A DNA stretch of 64,000 bases from Girardinichthys multiradiatus. Taxonomy: Eukaryota; Chordata; Actinopteri; Cyprinodontiformes; Goodeidae. Both the position numbers and the translations under genes were made by a program. The notes beneath the pieces were generated by a model. It was given only the letters and a program-made list of their open reading frames with translations. It was not told the DNA's origin and made no database searches. The stretch spans positions 48,589,613 through 48,653,612 of the forward strand of contig NC_061796.1 of the NCBI RefSeq assembly GCF_021462225.1, read 5' to 3'. The stretch's first letter is position 1; each line of letters opens with the position of its first letter. This document shows, in pieces, positions 1 through 12,068 of the stretch.

Positions 1-3000
1 AGAAGTCATAGCCGAAAGGTGCCGCTTCACCTGGATGCTCCCAGTTACCGACCACCTCGAACGTCTCACCGTCCAGCAGGACGAAGCCACCTGCAGCAGC
101 AACAGTTACTAACACAGTCCAGCAGAATGAAAGTCTAGGTCTCTGTCTGTCCCAGGTCGGGTTCTGACAGAGGTCTTACCTTTGCCTCCGCCTGCTGGCT
201 CTCCCATGCAGCTGATCATGATCTGACCGCTGCCCAGACAGTGGCTGGTATGAGGGTTGGCCAGGCCGCACTTCCAGTACAGATCGATGGGCTCCACCAT
301 CTGAACACAGAAGGGACCAATCAGCCTTCTCTTTGGTTTGCTCCAAATATCTGGGACCTCCATGATTATTCAGTAGGAAACTGCTTCATAACTGACCAAG
401 GAGATGAAAGCAGCGAAGAGAAGCTAGAGAACAGCTTCTTGCTGCTTGAAATGGTTTGAAAAACCTGACTGCCTACAGGAGACCTTCCCCCAACCCTGAG
501 CAGAATCCTCACCTGGTAAATCAGGTGAATGGCTTCTACTGCAGTTATGAAAAGCAGCAGTTCAACCCTTAACCCAACTCCTCCACATCTCATTCAGACA
601 CTAATTCTCTCCATACACCAACCAACCCCTACCTTCAGACCCCCTGCCTGCACTAAGGATCTCAGAGGAAGATGTAAACAGGCTCTTTCAGCGCCTGAAA
701 ACAAAGAAGGCCTCAGGACCTGATGATGTCTCCCCATCATGCCTGAGAGCCTGCGCCGACCAACTGGCCCCAATCTTCACTGAGATCTTCAACAAGTCTC
801 TGGAGCTGTGTGAGGTTCCCTCCTGCTTCAAATGCTCCACCATCATCCCAGAACCCAAGAACCCCACCATCACAGGACTAAATGACTACAGGCCTGTCGC
901 CCTGACATCTGTGGTCATGAAATCCTTTGAGCTTCTGGTGTTGAAGAACCTGAAGGACATCACAGGCCCCCTGAGGGACCTCCTGCAGTTGGTGGGCAAA
1001 CAGGTCGGCAGATGATGCAGTTAACCTGGGACTACTCTTCATCCTGCAACACCTCAACCACCCAGGAATGTACGCCAGGACTTCAGCTCCACCTTCAACA
1101 CCATCAACCCAGACATCCTCCACCAGAAGCTCTGATCCAGGGCAGTGATGTGTCTGTATGAAGACAGGAGGTGGATCGGCTGGTCCACTGGTGTAGTCAG
1201 AACCACCCGGAACTTAGCCCGCTCAAGACTGTCCCCCCTCACCATCCTTAGCAACACCGTGTCAGGTGTGGACCACTTCAGGTTCCTAGGAAAAACCACC
1301 ATCTCTGAGGACCTGAGATGGTCTTCACACATAGACAATGTTCAGAAGAAGGTCCAGCAGAGACTGTACTTCCTGAGGCAACTCAAGAAGTTCAACCTTC
1401 CACAGGAGCTGCTGGTCATCTTCTCCACTGCCATCATTCAGTCTGTCCTGTCTTCATCCATCTCAGTGTGGTTTGGATCATCCACCAAACAGGACAGGTC
1501 CAGACTGCAACGAATAATCAGGACTGACCTTCTCTCCATCCAGGACTTATACAGGTCAAGGGTCAGGAAAAGAGCTGCTAAAATCTCTGCAGACCCCACA
1601 CATCCTGCACATAAACTGTTTAGAGCTTTACCTTCAGGTGGTGCTACAGAGCACTGTTCACTAAAACCAGCCGCCACAGTTGTGGATATACGTACATTTA
1701 AAAATATATTCTTCATTATTGAGAGAAAAGTGTACTGGAGTCAAATTCCTCGTTTGTTTGAACATTTCTGTAACTTGGCAACAAAGCTGATTCTTCTGAC
1801 AATATATATAAACACTGCTCAAAAAAATAAAGGGAACCTTCAAATAACATCCTAGATCTGAATGAATGAAATATTATCATTGAATACTTTGTTCTGTACA
1901 AAGTTAAATGTTCTGACAACAAAATCACACAAAAATCATCTGTGGAGCAACGTGACGTTGGTGGATGGAGCGAGACATGATGTCCCAGATGTGCTCAATC
2001 GGATTCAGGTCTGGGGAACGGGCGGGCCAGTCCATAGCTTCAATGTCTTCATCTTGCAGGAACTGCTGACACACTCCAGCCACATGAGGTCTAGCATTGT
2101 TCTGCATTAGGAGGAACCCAGGACCAACCACACCAGCATATGGTCTCACAAGGGGTCTGAGGATCTCATCTCGGTACCTAATGGCAGTCAGGCTACCTCT
2201 GGAGAGCACATGGAAAGAAATGCCACCCCATACCGCCACCAGTGGTAGAACCAATTATAGGTCAGTGTGTAAACACCACCCAAAACAAACTATATAAAAT
2301 AAATCAAAATATAACCCAACACTAAGAACATAAATGGCTCCTACAAAAAAAAAAAATACATATATTTCTAAAGCTCATTATTTCTTCTTTTAAATTCATG
2401 CATAAAAAGATTTACACATTTAATAATATTATGCCGCTATTCTGCAGTTTCCAATTAAAACCACTGTAATACCAAAGCTGCACCAGCAGGGGGCAATAAA
2501 GTCAGGTCATGGCTGAGGCAGAGCAACTTCTTCTCTTCTTGGTCGTCTATTTCTTCAGCTTAAAGTTTAAATTCAGGACAAACAATTCATAAAACTGTTC
2601 CGCCTTGGTTCTGGTTTCTTGCACAAAAAGCCCGACCGGATCTTAAGTCATTATATTTAAATATTCTCCAGATATCCAGTCCACCCAGATAGTTACACCA
2701 CATCTGGATTTAGAAAGTTTCTGGTTCTTTCATCAACCATGTGGACGGGAGCTGCAAGCACAGACAATAAGTTCTGGTCCTTGTTAGCAAGGATGGGACC
2801 AGAGATCCTCACTCCCAGTCTGAAGGCTGGTTTTCAGCCCAGCATGACAGCTCCAGACTAGGAGGTACAAGCAGCGCATCGAGGAGCACTTCAACAACGA
2901 CAACCCACGCAGTCTGTGGAGAGGCATCAGATCCATCACAGCCTATAAGCAGAGAGATCAGCAGCCTGCCTGCCTGAAGTCCTCCAGTATTATGCCTGTG

Positions 3001-5182
3001 CCCAAAAAAATCAATCATCACCTGCCTTAATGATCACCGTCCAGTCGCCCTGAGCCCGGTCATCATGAAGTGCATTGAAAGGATCCTCCTGAAGTACATC
3101 GAGGATACTATCCCTGCTGGCCTGGACAGCCTGCAGTTCACCTACAGGGAGAATCGCTCCACAGAGGACGCTGAGCACTTCACACGGCTCTGACTCATCT
3201 GGAGCACCCTAACACCTATGTGAGGATGCTATATCTGGACTTAAGCTCAGCCTTCAACACCGTCCCTTCTGACACGCTGGCCATGAAGCTCCACAACCTT
3301 GGTTTATCTGCACCACCAAAGCATCCTGTGCCTCAGTGTGACAGTGTGGTATGGGAGCTGCAGGACTTAGCACGAGTGGTGAGGACAGCACAGGGGATTG
3401 TGGGATGTCGTCTACCGGATCTGGACCCAATTTATGCTGCAGTCCAGAAAAGGGCCAGACACATTGCTACAGACCACAGCCACCCGGGCAACGCACTGTT
3501 TGTCCCACTTCCATCAGGAAAACGATTCAGGAACATCACAGCAAGAACAAATAGACTCAGAAACAGGTTCTTTCCTAAAGCAATGAAGGCCATTGTCCTC
3601 CTGAGGCGGACACTAAACATCGCTGCTGACAATCAAACAGACCAGAGAGCTACAAGTGTTTTTAAATTAACCTACATGTGTATCTTTGAACCGGATCTCA
3701 GCTAAATTTCATTATGGTGACATAATGACAATAAGGAATCTTTGAATCTACCTTCTTCACTCTGAGATATAACAACGAAGCTACCTGTAGGAGGTCCAGG
3801 TTCTTATCTGAAATGAACAGAACAGAACCCTTTATATTGTTTCATACAGTTCTGTAGAGCAGTTCAGAAACGGCAGCTGCTCAGTCTTTAGTGCTGGAAT
3901 AAAACCAAACCAGTTTAGTCCACAGCTGTTTGGGTTCAGAGATCCATCAACAACAGATCTGTCATGAAATCTTTGGTTTTAATACGAGGGCTCAGATGGT
4001 GTTTCTGATCCAAAATGAACTCTGCATAAACCTCCTCCTCCTGATCTCTGACAGCAGCTGCTGTTTCCAGGATCACATTATGATCATGAGCAGCTGCTCT
4101 CTGCATGAACATCGGACTTAAACAGAGGCAACATGCCGGTAACATACTCAGTTCCATGACCATCTTCTCTGCATGTTGCAGTTGCACCTGCAGGTCACAT
4201 GTGTGCAGCTGCAGACCTTGTGGATTTTGGGGGCTCTGGGATTGGTCCCGACGTCAATCACGTAGATCCTGGAGGAGATCAGGGATGGCAAGACCAGGCG
4301 GTTTCGGGACTTGGACGGGTCGTTGAAGCAGCTGCTGCAGGCGTTCCAGCCAGAGTGATGCAGCTCATCGTTCAGGTTCGGCATCGGCAAGCGGTGGATC
4401 ACCTGCACAGACAAAGGATTTAGGAACTTGTTCCCAGAACTTTGAAACTGGTCCTGATCAAAGAACCGCCACCTGGGAAAACATGACGAAGATGAAGAGT
4501 TGGTGAGACATCTGAGAAGGAAACTGAAGCAACAGATAACTGAGAGGAAAACAAAGGCTTAAAAGGATGAAACACAGAAACGGGTTGAGCAGGACCAGAT
4601 CCAGGTGCTTGTTCTGTTCTACCTGGCAGTAGGTGGAGGACTTAGGATTAACGTCAACGGTGGCCAGGTAGTCCGGTTTCTGGGTGTCGGTGCTACGGTA
4701 GATGCAGGGCAGGTAGACAATCTCCTCCCGCGGACCTTCAGACAGAAAACCGGAAGGTTCACCTGCTGAGAACACCTGCCCAGAGTTCTGATTGGACCAA
4801 TCATGTCTGGTTAAAATAAAACTGAAGGTGTGAAATTGGAGCAGAAGATCACATATAAAAGACAGTGACTGTACAGTGCTGGCTGAGAAGGTTGCTGAGT
4901 TTCCCTTCTTCACTGAACCAACCTCCAACACAGCACCAAGGTTCTGTTCAGGAAACTGTATTACCCTTGAACCAGAACCAGAGACTTCACATGAACTGGG
5001 TCTCTGTTATAGTTTTGTGTGGGTCCTTCAGCCAGCATGACCTCCACCTACAAACTGGTGAAGCTTCACTCAGTCCCCGATGAAGCAAAGAACTCGGATC
5101 AGGAGATGGTGTTTTTTGAACGACTCACCCTCCATGGCATCCAGCGGGCTGCGGTATCCCGGTCCACATCCTGAACACTTGG
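1..5182 (-). CDS. selenbp1: selenbp1, selenium-binding protein 1 / methanethiol oxidase (5' part, runs off left edge)
   Basis: Five exons assemble on the minus strand: 5129-5182, 4623-4735, 4217-4402, 180-300 and 1-90 (continuing off the window). Splice sites are GT-AG and phases agree, giving about 188 residues of a family usually near 470. The translation matches SELENBP1 closely: an N-terminal KCSGCGPGY stretch, [12 protein letters not shown], the STYCQ segment holding the cysteine equivalent to human Cys57 that is reported to bind selenium, [28 protein letters not shown], and [11 protein letters not shown]. The family oxidises methanethiol to hydrogen sulfide, hydrogen peroxide and formaldehyde in the cytosol. 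The initiator codon (probably ATG plus one base in a separate exon upstream of 5182) was not located. The donor at 4216 (GTCTGC) is weak but fits the protein. Intron 4217-300 holds three transposon relics. The gene lies in the same orientation as pogz. Confidence 0.93.
301..629. other. selenbp1 intron sequence, no feature seen
   Basis: Intronic sequence between the exon ending at 300 and the first LINE relic. No exon, repeat or RNA gene recognised. Confidence 0.5.
630..1650 (+). mobile_element. Degenerate L2/CR1-type LINE reverse-transcriptase fragment
   Basis: Translations in several frames give typical fish LINE reverse-transcriptase text: [38 protein letters not shown], then after a deletion the C-terminal part [40 protein letters not shown] and [21 protein letters not shown]. 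Frameshifts and a missing middle show it is dead. It sits in a selenbp1 intron, antisense to the gene. The exact clade (L2, CR1 or Rex1-like) cannot be fixed by eye. Confidence 0.8.
1811..2256 (-). mobile_element. Truncated Tc1-like transposon, C-terminal transposase
   Basis: The left end carries the fish Tc1-type terminus CACTGCTCAAAAAAATAAAG. The minus-strand ORF (1925-2254) reads through the second half of a Tc1 transposase: [15 protein letters not shown] with the second catalytic D replaced by N (family usually QDNARPH), then [14 protein letters not shown] with the final acidic residue. The N-terminal HTH half and the other terminus are missing, so it cannot move by itself. Confidence 0.85.
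2257..2805. other. selenbp1 intron sequence, AT-rich, no feature seen
   Basis: AT-rich intron DNA with an A-run near 2346. Nothing coding is recognised. Confidence 0.45.
2806..3750 (+). mobile_element. Degenerate LINE fragment (Rex1/L2-like) with 3' tail
   Basis: Pieces of reverse transcriptase are readable across frames: [31 protein letters not shown], then [20 protein letters not shown] and the C-terminal [18 protein letters not shown] with [20 protein letters not shown]. The ORF 3220-3705 joins the catalytic start directly to the C-terminal part, so the RT core is deleted. A tail with GACAATAAGGAATCTTTGAA near 3725-3745 resembles the 3' end of this LINE group. Same orientation as the relic at 630. 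Confidence 0.8.
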
Positions 5183-6873
5183 CTGTAAAACACAAATGGA
5201 TCCGGAGTCAGCAGCAAACCATCACAGGGTTCATGGATCAGGAGCAGACCTGGAGCTCCATCTGAGCACCAACAGGTTCTTCCAGTCATTTCATCGAGTT
5301 CCCTATTAAAATGGTTCCAATTTATTTCTGGTCTGTGGATCTTCATGTCCTGCACCATGTTAGACAGAGGCGTTCCTCAAGGTTATGTGGTAGGACCTCT
5401 GTTATTTTTGGAATAAATCCTGCTTCTATGAAACTAATGTTTGTTCTAAGCTGATTCATCTCCTTCACATCTAAACAACAGAGCTCTGTCATGCTGAACC
5501 CTACTGGGCATGCTCAGGATGCAGAGTGCATCAAACTGAAGATCCGCTTTTCCTTTTTTTATTTTATCATTAATGGGTCAAACTGAACTAACCGCCTCCC
5601 AACCTGCTGCTACAAACAGAAAGTAATAAAGTCTTCTCAGCAGCAGACCACAGAAGATCAGCTGTAACTTCCTCTAACAGTTTTAATTTGTTCATATTCA
5701 AAAATCCCTACAGAGCAGCTCTGGAACCAGAAGTCCCACTGAACCACTGGATCCAAACCTGGCTCATTACTGTGTCGTCACATTCTGACATAAAACAGAA
5801 ATCTTCTTGCTTATCTCAGGATTAGTTCATATCTGTTTGGCCCCCAGGGGCCACAGCCAAAATCACCTTAGGTGTTGCCAAATTATCAGCAGCAGATCCA
5901 AGTCCAGATCGGACCAGATCCAGTTCTTGCAGAACTCAACTGACTCTGACAAAGAAGGTTATATAACAACCCCCCCCGCCCCCTTCAGCTTCTCCTTTAT
6001 GGAGTCCTTCCAAAGTCCAGAGATTCCTCGGCTCTGCACACAAACCTCCTTCCGACCTCTGCTATGAATCCCAGTGAGCTGGGAGGCTCCCTTCACACAC
6101 ACACAGCTCCTCCCCATCAACACTGATCAGCCTGCTGGTTTCACACCAGAACTTCAGAGTAAGGATCCAATTGGACAACCAGTAAACTGCTGCAGCTTCA
6201 GTTCGTTTTAGTTTCTGTTCATATTTAACGCTGTTCTCATTTAAAACTGAAATATCCCAGTTTTCAGAGTATCATGAAATAAACCATGTAGACATTTTAC
6301 AGCTGGAGGATCATTGATTATATGATCGCTTAACTTCTTCACGGTTTATTCATTGACAGGAGTCAACAGCCTGAAGCTGAAGGCGATCTGAGAAATACTT
6401 CAGTGACTCTGGAGATCTTCACCTTAATGGGCTGCAGCTCTGAAGACCATGAAACATTCCTCAGCGTGAAGGAGCAGGAGGGAGAAACTCACACAGAGAA
6501 AGCCTGCAGATTAAAGCAGTTGAAACCAACTCACCCATGCTGGAGATCCTGGTTTAATCCGATCCTGAACCCCTGGATTCTGCAAAACTTGGATCAACTG
6601 CGGAAAGAAAACAGGGAGGGACTTCCTTTTGTGAATCAGGGAACAGCCAATCAGAGAGGAGGGGTGGGGCAGTGAGGCTTTAACCCTCCAGCTCCTCTTG
6701 AGTTTAGCTGCTGCAGTCTCAGGGGCCACAGCTTCAGGGGCCCAACAATCGGACTGAATGTAGGACCACATGTACAACTGTGTTAGCAGTGAAGAAGACG
6801 AGCACAAGAATTCACATAATAGATATAAACTTTCAGTCTGAGGTCTGGAGGTCCTTCAGATAAAGACCCTTGT
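5183..6873. other. selenbp1 upstream region, no gene recognised
   Basis: This interval should hold the first selenbp1 exon and promoter on the minus strand, but I could not pick them out. No convincing ORF. Human PSMB4, expected around here by synteny, is not seen. Confidence 0.4.
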
Positions 6874-7254
6874 CATAAAGTTTGTTCAAAAGAAAAACGC
6901 GCATCTCAGAGGAGAAAATATGATCTTGACAGATTTGTACAGCATTTTAAGTCCCATCTTCTCAACATCAAGCAAAAGAACCACCAGACTAAGCGGCGGG
7001 AATGAAACCAGATGCAAAACGAGCCGGTATTTTCCGAATATCTTTGCATAATTAAACCAGGACTTGTTTTCACATGGACTGGACTCGGGTTTCTGTTACT
7101 GGTGCATTTTTAATTAAAACATGTTTGGTCTTCATTTAGTGACTCACAGCCAGGGTCAAACTGGCTTAGTGGGGCAACCGAGGAAATCTGGTTTTTTTCA
7201 GTTTTCAAAACCATTTTTCAGGTTCAAATGTTTTTCTTTTGAACAAACTTTATG
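6874..7254. mobile_element. Candidate MITE with perfect 24-bp inverted repeats
   Basis: The 24 bases at 6874-6897 (starting CATAAAGTTTGTTC) are the exact reverse complement of 7231-7254. The 381-bp unit has no ORF and no tRNA-like boxes. This is the shape of a miniature inverted-repeat transposon. The flanks (CCCTTGT before, GCCCTAA after) show no clear target-site duplication, so the superfamily is unassigned. Confidence 0.6.
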
Positions 7255-7424
7255 GCCCTAATTTAGCTCCACAGTCGGGGGACCATCTTTAACCCAAACC
7301 CAGGTTTTAGGTCGGATTCAGGAAGGATCCATCTCACTGATTGGATCTTACGGTTTCATTCATGTTTCTCAGATAAAAGGTTGTTGCTTATTGTTAGAAG
7401 TGACTGGAGGACAGCTCTGATGTT

Positions 7425-7765
7425 CAGTTCAAATCAATTCAGTTTATTTCTATAGCGCCAATTCAACACATGTCGTCTCAAGGTTCTTCACAACAGTCAG
7501 GTTCATACATTTCTATTAATTGTAACCATTGAACAGTTCAGTCAGATTCAGTTATTTATTCAAATTGGATAAAAAGTTTTTCTATCTAAGGAAACCCAGC
7601 AGATTGCATCCAGTCAGTGACTTGCAGCATTCCCTCCTCCTGGATGAGCATGTAGAGACAGTGGACAGTCACTGGTGTTGACTTTGCAGCAATCCCTCAT
7701 ACTGAGCATGCATGTAGCGACAGTGGAGAGGAAAAACTCCCTTTTAACAGGAAACAGCTCCTGTT
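7425..7765 (-). mobile_element. 5'-truncated L2-type LINE 3' end
   Basis: The reverse complement closely matches the 3' untranslated end of the LINE copy at 29300-29690 and the solo copy at 37423-37806. It shares the CCTGTTAAAAGGGAGTTTTT block, the block around GACTGGATGC(A)ATCTGCTGG, and the final CAACACATGTCGTCTC / ATTGA-type tail. Only the 3' end is present. Confidence 0.85.
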
Positions 7766-9050
7766 CTCCTTCTTTCAGGACGGATTTAAATGACCCAATT
7801 TCCTCAGCAGCAACTGTAATTAATTAATAGAATAATTCAAATTATTCATTAACTGTAATTCCTAATAAATTCTGGAGGACAGCTGATAATCTGCATATTC
7901 AATACTTGACATGCATTTGGACAGATACAGGTTCTGTGCTGCAGACCAGATTCAGCTGAAGGTCCACTCACTCAGTCCAATTTTCATTTCACTGATGTTC
8001 TGCTTTCCTGAATCTCCAACATCCTGGTGTTTCCAAGTGAGGTCAGTGAGAAAAGCTCAGGATCATTCACAGGAAACATCTGACGCTCAGTAATCCTCCT
8101 CTGTGGATGTGTTCTGTTCAAGCCCTGGTGATAAAGTTGGACCTCTGAGACCTACTGCAGACCCACTCTGACAGTTTATCAGATGAATGAGAAGAACGGA
8201 TCCCAGCCAACATGGAGAACTAACTCTACCTTCTGGGTTTTATGTTGTTTGGGCTCCAGTCAGTCCATCTTCCTCCTACTACGGTTTCACACTTGGATCT
8301 TCTGTCAGGTCTTCACCCTAACCCAGAAGATGTTGCCCCGCCTACAGTCTGCTTCTCTGGCTGGAGTCATCCTTCGTGTTGAAACTTTTTATCTTCAGCA
8401 CAAACTCAGACCACCTTTCCAGTCCTGTAGAGAAGCACTTCCAAAGAACGGTTTCTTCTCTCACTTCTTTAATGTGGAGTTCCGGCTCAGATCGGGTCGG
8501 TCCATAACTGACACCATTTTAATACGAACCTCAATCAGCCCCCATCGGCGCTGACTGAAAACACAAACCATAATGGAACCTCCACTGTGTGACAGTCTGA
8601 CTTTGGCTTCTTCCTGAAGGTCAGACTGAACCAAAAAATCTTCAGTGCATTTCGGTTCTGTTTCAGCTCTTTGAGGGATTCTTCCAGTTTCTTAGCTGGA
8701 CATGACTTTAAGATTCTGATGGTATCTTCTCTGGTCCTCCATCTGTTCACATAACTCTACTTTTGAAGATGAACTGCACATCATGGTGAGATGTTCTCAG
8801 GCACTAGTTCTTCTACCTGTAGAACTCTGCTTACAGATTCAGCTTTCTTCTGATGATTGTCAAGAACTGGACTGAAACTGGGTGGAAAAGCAGCCGAAGA
8901 CCAACGAAGAACTCAGAGAAACCTTCAGAAAGCCTAGAGAAGGTCTGGAAACCCTGGAAAAGCCTACTTATTTTACTGAGGAGGATTTCAAACATCACAG
9001 ATACCTTCACCAGGAGACAACATGAAGGAAACTGTTTCTGAAAACTGTTG
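7766..9050. other. Intergenic between selenbp1 and pogz, nothing recognised
   Basis: ORFs here (for example 8183-8554) show no known domain, are not flanked by convincing splice sites and look random. No RNA gene seen. Confidence 0.4.
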
Positions 9051-10051
9051 CTTTATTTCTGAAGAACATCATGTGAAGGTTTCTGCACAGCAGCAGGAGT
9101 CATCATCATCAGAAGATCCAGCATGTTCATATGTTACAACTGAAACAGGAAGCGTTCATGTTCCGCAAAATTAAGATCATTTACCTGCAGCTACAAACAT
9201 AACTAAGCAGACCAGCCAATCAGGGTCCAGGACTCACTGTGACATCATCAATCATCAAAACTAAAGCTGTGAAGGAACTCTGTGTTTTAGGATGATGAAG
9301 AGGATTCATCTTCTTCTCTGTAACACACACACACCTGCCTGACTGACTGACTATGCTCATGAATCTGTTTGAACCTGGACTTTGAAGGTTCTGATGATCC
9401 CTATTATCCAAGAGCAGCTCAGACAGCAAACATTCAGGAAGGAACACATGATAATGTTCTGTTCATTAGAACCTCACAGCATCCCCAGCAGAACCACAGG
9501 TGATGACTCCACCCACACCCGGACCATCTCCTTGACCTTTCCATCATTTTAAATCTTTCTGTTCTGATGAGTGCTGAAGGCCCGCCCACATGATGTTTAA
9601 AGCTGGACCCTGATTGGCTGGTGTAGAAGAAGGTCTTTGATCTCATTGGTTTTTGGAAAGACATAATTTTATCTTTTTAAACTACAGATCAGTCAAAATC
9701 GTTGCTCCTGTCTCCGCCTGTGAAATCTGGACCCACTGAGCCCGGCGGTTTTCCATAGCAGACACGACTCTGGTCCAACCAACCAGAAAGCAGATGAAGT
9801 TCCTCTTCTGGCCACTAGATGGAGCTCAGCTTACGCCAAAGAACAGTTTTACAGAAACGTGAGTCATCAGTTGACCGATTAGTGCTCGCTTAAACCGGAC
9901 ATTCTTTGTTCTGGTTTCAGCCATGGTCCTTGTCCATCCCTCCACCCGAGTCCACAGCAGGACAGGTGGGGTTGGACTCGGTGTTTACAGGTTAAGTTCT
10001 CATACCTCAGTAAACTAGGTCCAAATGTCCCAGGAGAACTTAATGACCCAC
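9051..10051 (-). other. Probable pogz 3' untranslated region
   Basis: Sequence directly after the pogz stop codon (10052-10054, minus strand). An AATAAA polyadenylation signal reads on the minus strand at about 9052-9057, which would give a 3' UTR of roughly 1 kb. Whether this signal is used is inferred. Confidence 0.4.
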
Positions 10052-12068
10052 TCAGCTCTGCTCCTTTTTCTCAGATCTGGCGCCTTCGCTCCTGTTCTTC
10101 ACTGTGATCTTCCACTCGTCCCCAACTTCCTCTCCGATCACAATCCTGGTCTCTCGTCTTTCTTTGCTCACGTCCTTCATGTCCTCCTCTCTCTCCTTTC
10201 CTTCCTCCTCACTGTCTTCTTCCAGGGTCTGAGTTTCCTTCTCGTCTCTTGTCTCAGTTTCCTTATTCCTGGTGTCCTTTCTGACTCCGTCTGTCCCCTC
10301 TCCTGCCTTCTCCCTGTCCTTGGGTCTTTTGTCTTTAGTGTTGTCTTTTACTGTCTCTGTCTTCTTTCCCTGCTCCACCCAGTCCTCCTCCCCGTCTTCG
10401 TCTTTTGTTTCACTGGTGTCCTTCCGGTCTGTTACCTTCTGTTCACCTGCCGTCTCTCTGTCTTCTGGTCTTACCTCTTCAATGTCCTCTCTGTCTGTGT
10501 CCTCTGTCTCCTTCTCTGACTCCTCAACCTTCATCCTGTCATCTCTGGACTCCAGATTCTCCTCAGATGTCTCCCGTTTGTCCCCTTCATCGTCTTTGTC
10601 CTCCAGCTCCTGAAGTTCTGGTGAGTCTGCCTCTGTTGCTTCTGGTTCCAGCAGGATTTCGGTCAGCGTCCTGAGGAGTTCTGACTGACTGTCCTCTGGT
10701 TTCTGTGTGGTTCTGCCCTCAGAAGATGCCTGCAGGAGACCCGTCAGGTGAAAGGATGACCTCCACAGCTCCGGCAGCTTGTGAAGGTGTGTCAGGGCTT
10801 CGAGCAGCCAGTCAACCAGCAGCTGGGTTACAGTTTCCTGGAGTTTGTGGGTCGGTGTCTCGTCCAGCTCTGGAGGATTTCTGGCAGTGAACGCTGACCA
10901 GCGAGACAACAGGAGGCGCTGCAGCACGGGCTTCAGGCAGACCTCCAGGGGCTGCAGACAGAAGGAGCAGCCTGCAGGGATCACTGCCGGCAGGCTCTGT
11001 GACGCACTGAGGGAGGTCAGAAACCGGTCTCCTAAGTGTTCTCGGTGCCGGTCTAAGATCAGCATGGACTTCCCAGGCTGAGTTGGACCAGAACGATGTT
11101 GCAGCCAAACCTTGGTGTACCAGAGATCCAAGGATTCCTCCACAGTCAGAACGTCTGGACTGGCCTCCAGTAAGAAAATGTGCGGCACAACTTTCTTCTG
11201 AATCTGCTTGGTGGGCAGAACCAGCGCTGGCAGCATGGTACCATCGGCCAGAACTGTCAGGTAAACTGTGATCACTGGTGTAGAGCCAGAGAGCTCCAGA
11301 GCTTCAGAGCATCTAGATTTGTCCTGAGCTAACCTGAAGTCCACAAAGAGACTCAGTTCGTCCATCGCAGCGACAGAGCGCTCCGTCAGCCGGTGGACCC
11401 GGAACACCTTCTGGGTAAAGTCTCTGAAGGATCGGACTCTGAACTCCAGGAAAGGAGGGCGGCTGCAAGCCAGAGACGAAGCCCTGCCGACCCTGCAGAC
11501 ACCCAGACGGTGCTGCAGCAGGAAGCTCACGGCCCAGTCGTAGGAGATCCGGAAGGAGTCGCTGAAGGCCCTCTTCTTCTTCAGGATGGAGGCTTTGTTG
11601 AACAGGTTGCTCTCTGTGATCGGAAGCTGCTGTTCCCGCATGGACAGCACCCAAGCCACCATACGCTCTGAGCCATCAGCATGAAGCATCTCCTGCTCTG
11701 TCTGCTTCAAACGCTTCCTGGCCTCCTTCAGCCAAGACCGGATGAGCTGCGTATCGGTTGAGAAGACCCTGGATGCCTGCCGGAGACCTTCACAGAGAGC
11801 AAACAGGATGATTCTGAGTTGACGGACAGACAGGGAACCATCACTCTCTGCTGAGGAAGATAACCGAGCTACTGGCTGAACATGTCTGTTTGTCTCTGAT
11901 GGCAGCTGGGACTCTGAACCTTCACTGGTCAGGTCTTTCTTCTGTGCGTTGATCTCTTCATCGTCCTTAACATCATCCAGTTTATCATCGTCAGAAAAGT
12001 CCAGGTCCTCCACCGGACCCATGGTCTCATCTACGTTATCCTTGACCTCGTCCACGTTGATCTCTCCG
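10052..12068 (-). CDS. pogz: pogz terminal exon: CENP-B-type HTH, pogo DDE domain, charged tail
   Basis: Sub-feature of pogz. The exon begins at a CACTGCAG acceptor. An acidic linker is followed by an HTH region ([17 protein letters not shown], then [17 protein letters not shown] and [15 protein letters not shown]), then the DDE_1-like fold with [34 protein letters not shown] and [14 protein letters not shown]. The first two acidic residues are kept; the third usual D (LQPLD) is E here, and the domain is taken to be non-catalytic as in other POGZ proteins. About 190 C-terminal residues (10052-10640) are almost entirely E, D, K, R, T and S, much longer and more charged than the human tail as I remember it. 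Confidence 0.9.

Noticed and set aside
1145..1855. 236-codon plus-strand ORF as a gene
   Set aside because: Translation is LINE reverse transcriptase that runs into a Tc1 end.
8183..8554. 123-codon ORF between selenbp1 and pogz
   Set aside because: No recognisable domain, no splice context, ordinary composition.
10025..10519. 164-codon plus-strand ORF rich in L, S and F
   Set aside because: It is antisense to the charged pogz tail; the hydrophobic composition follows from the biased codons of the other strand.
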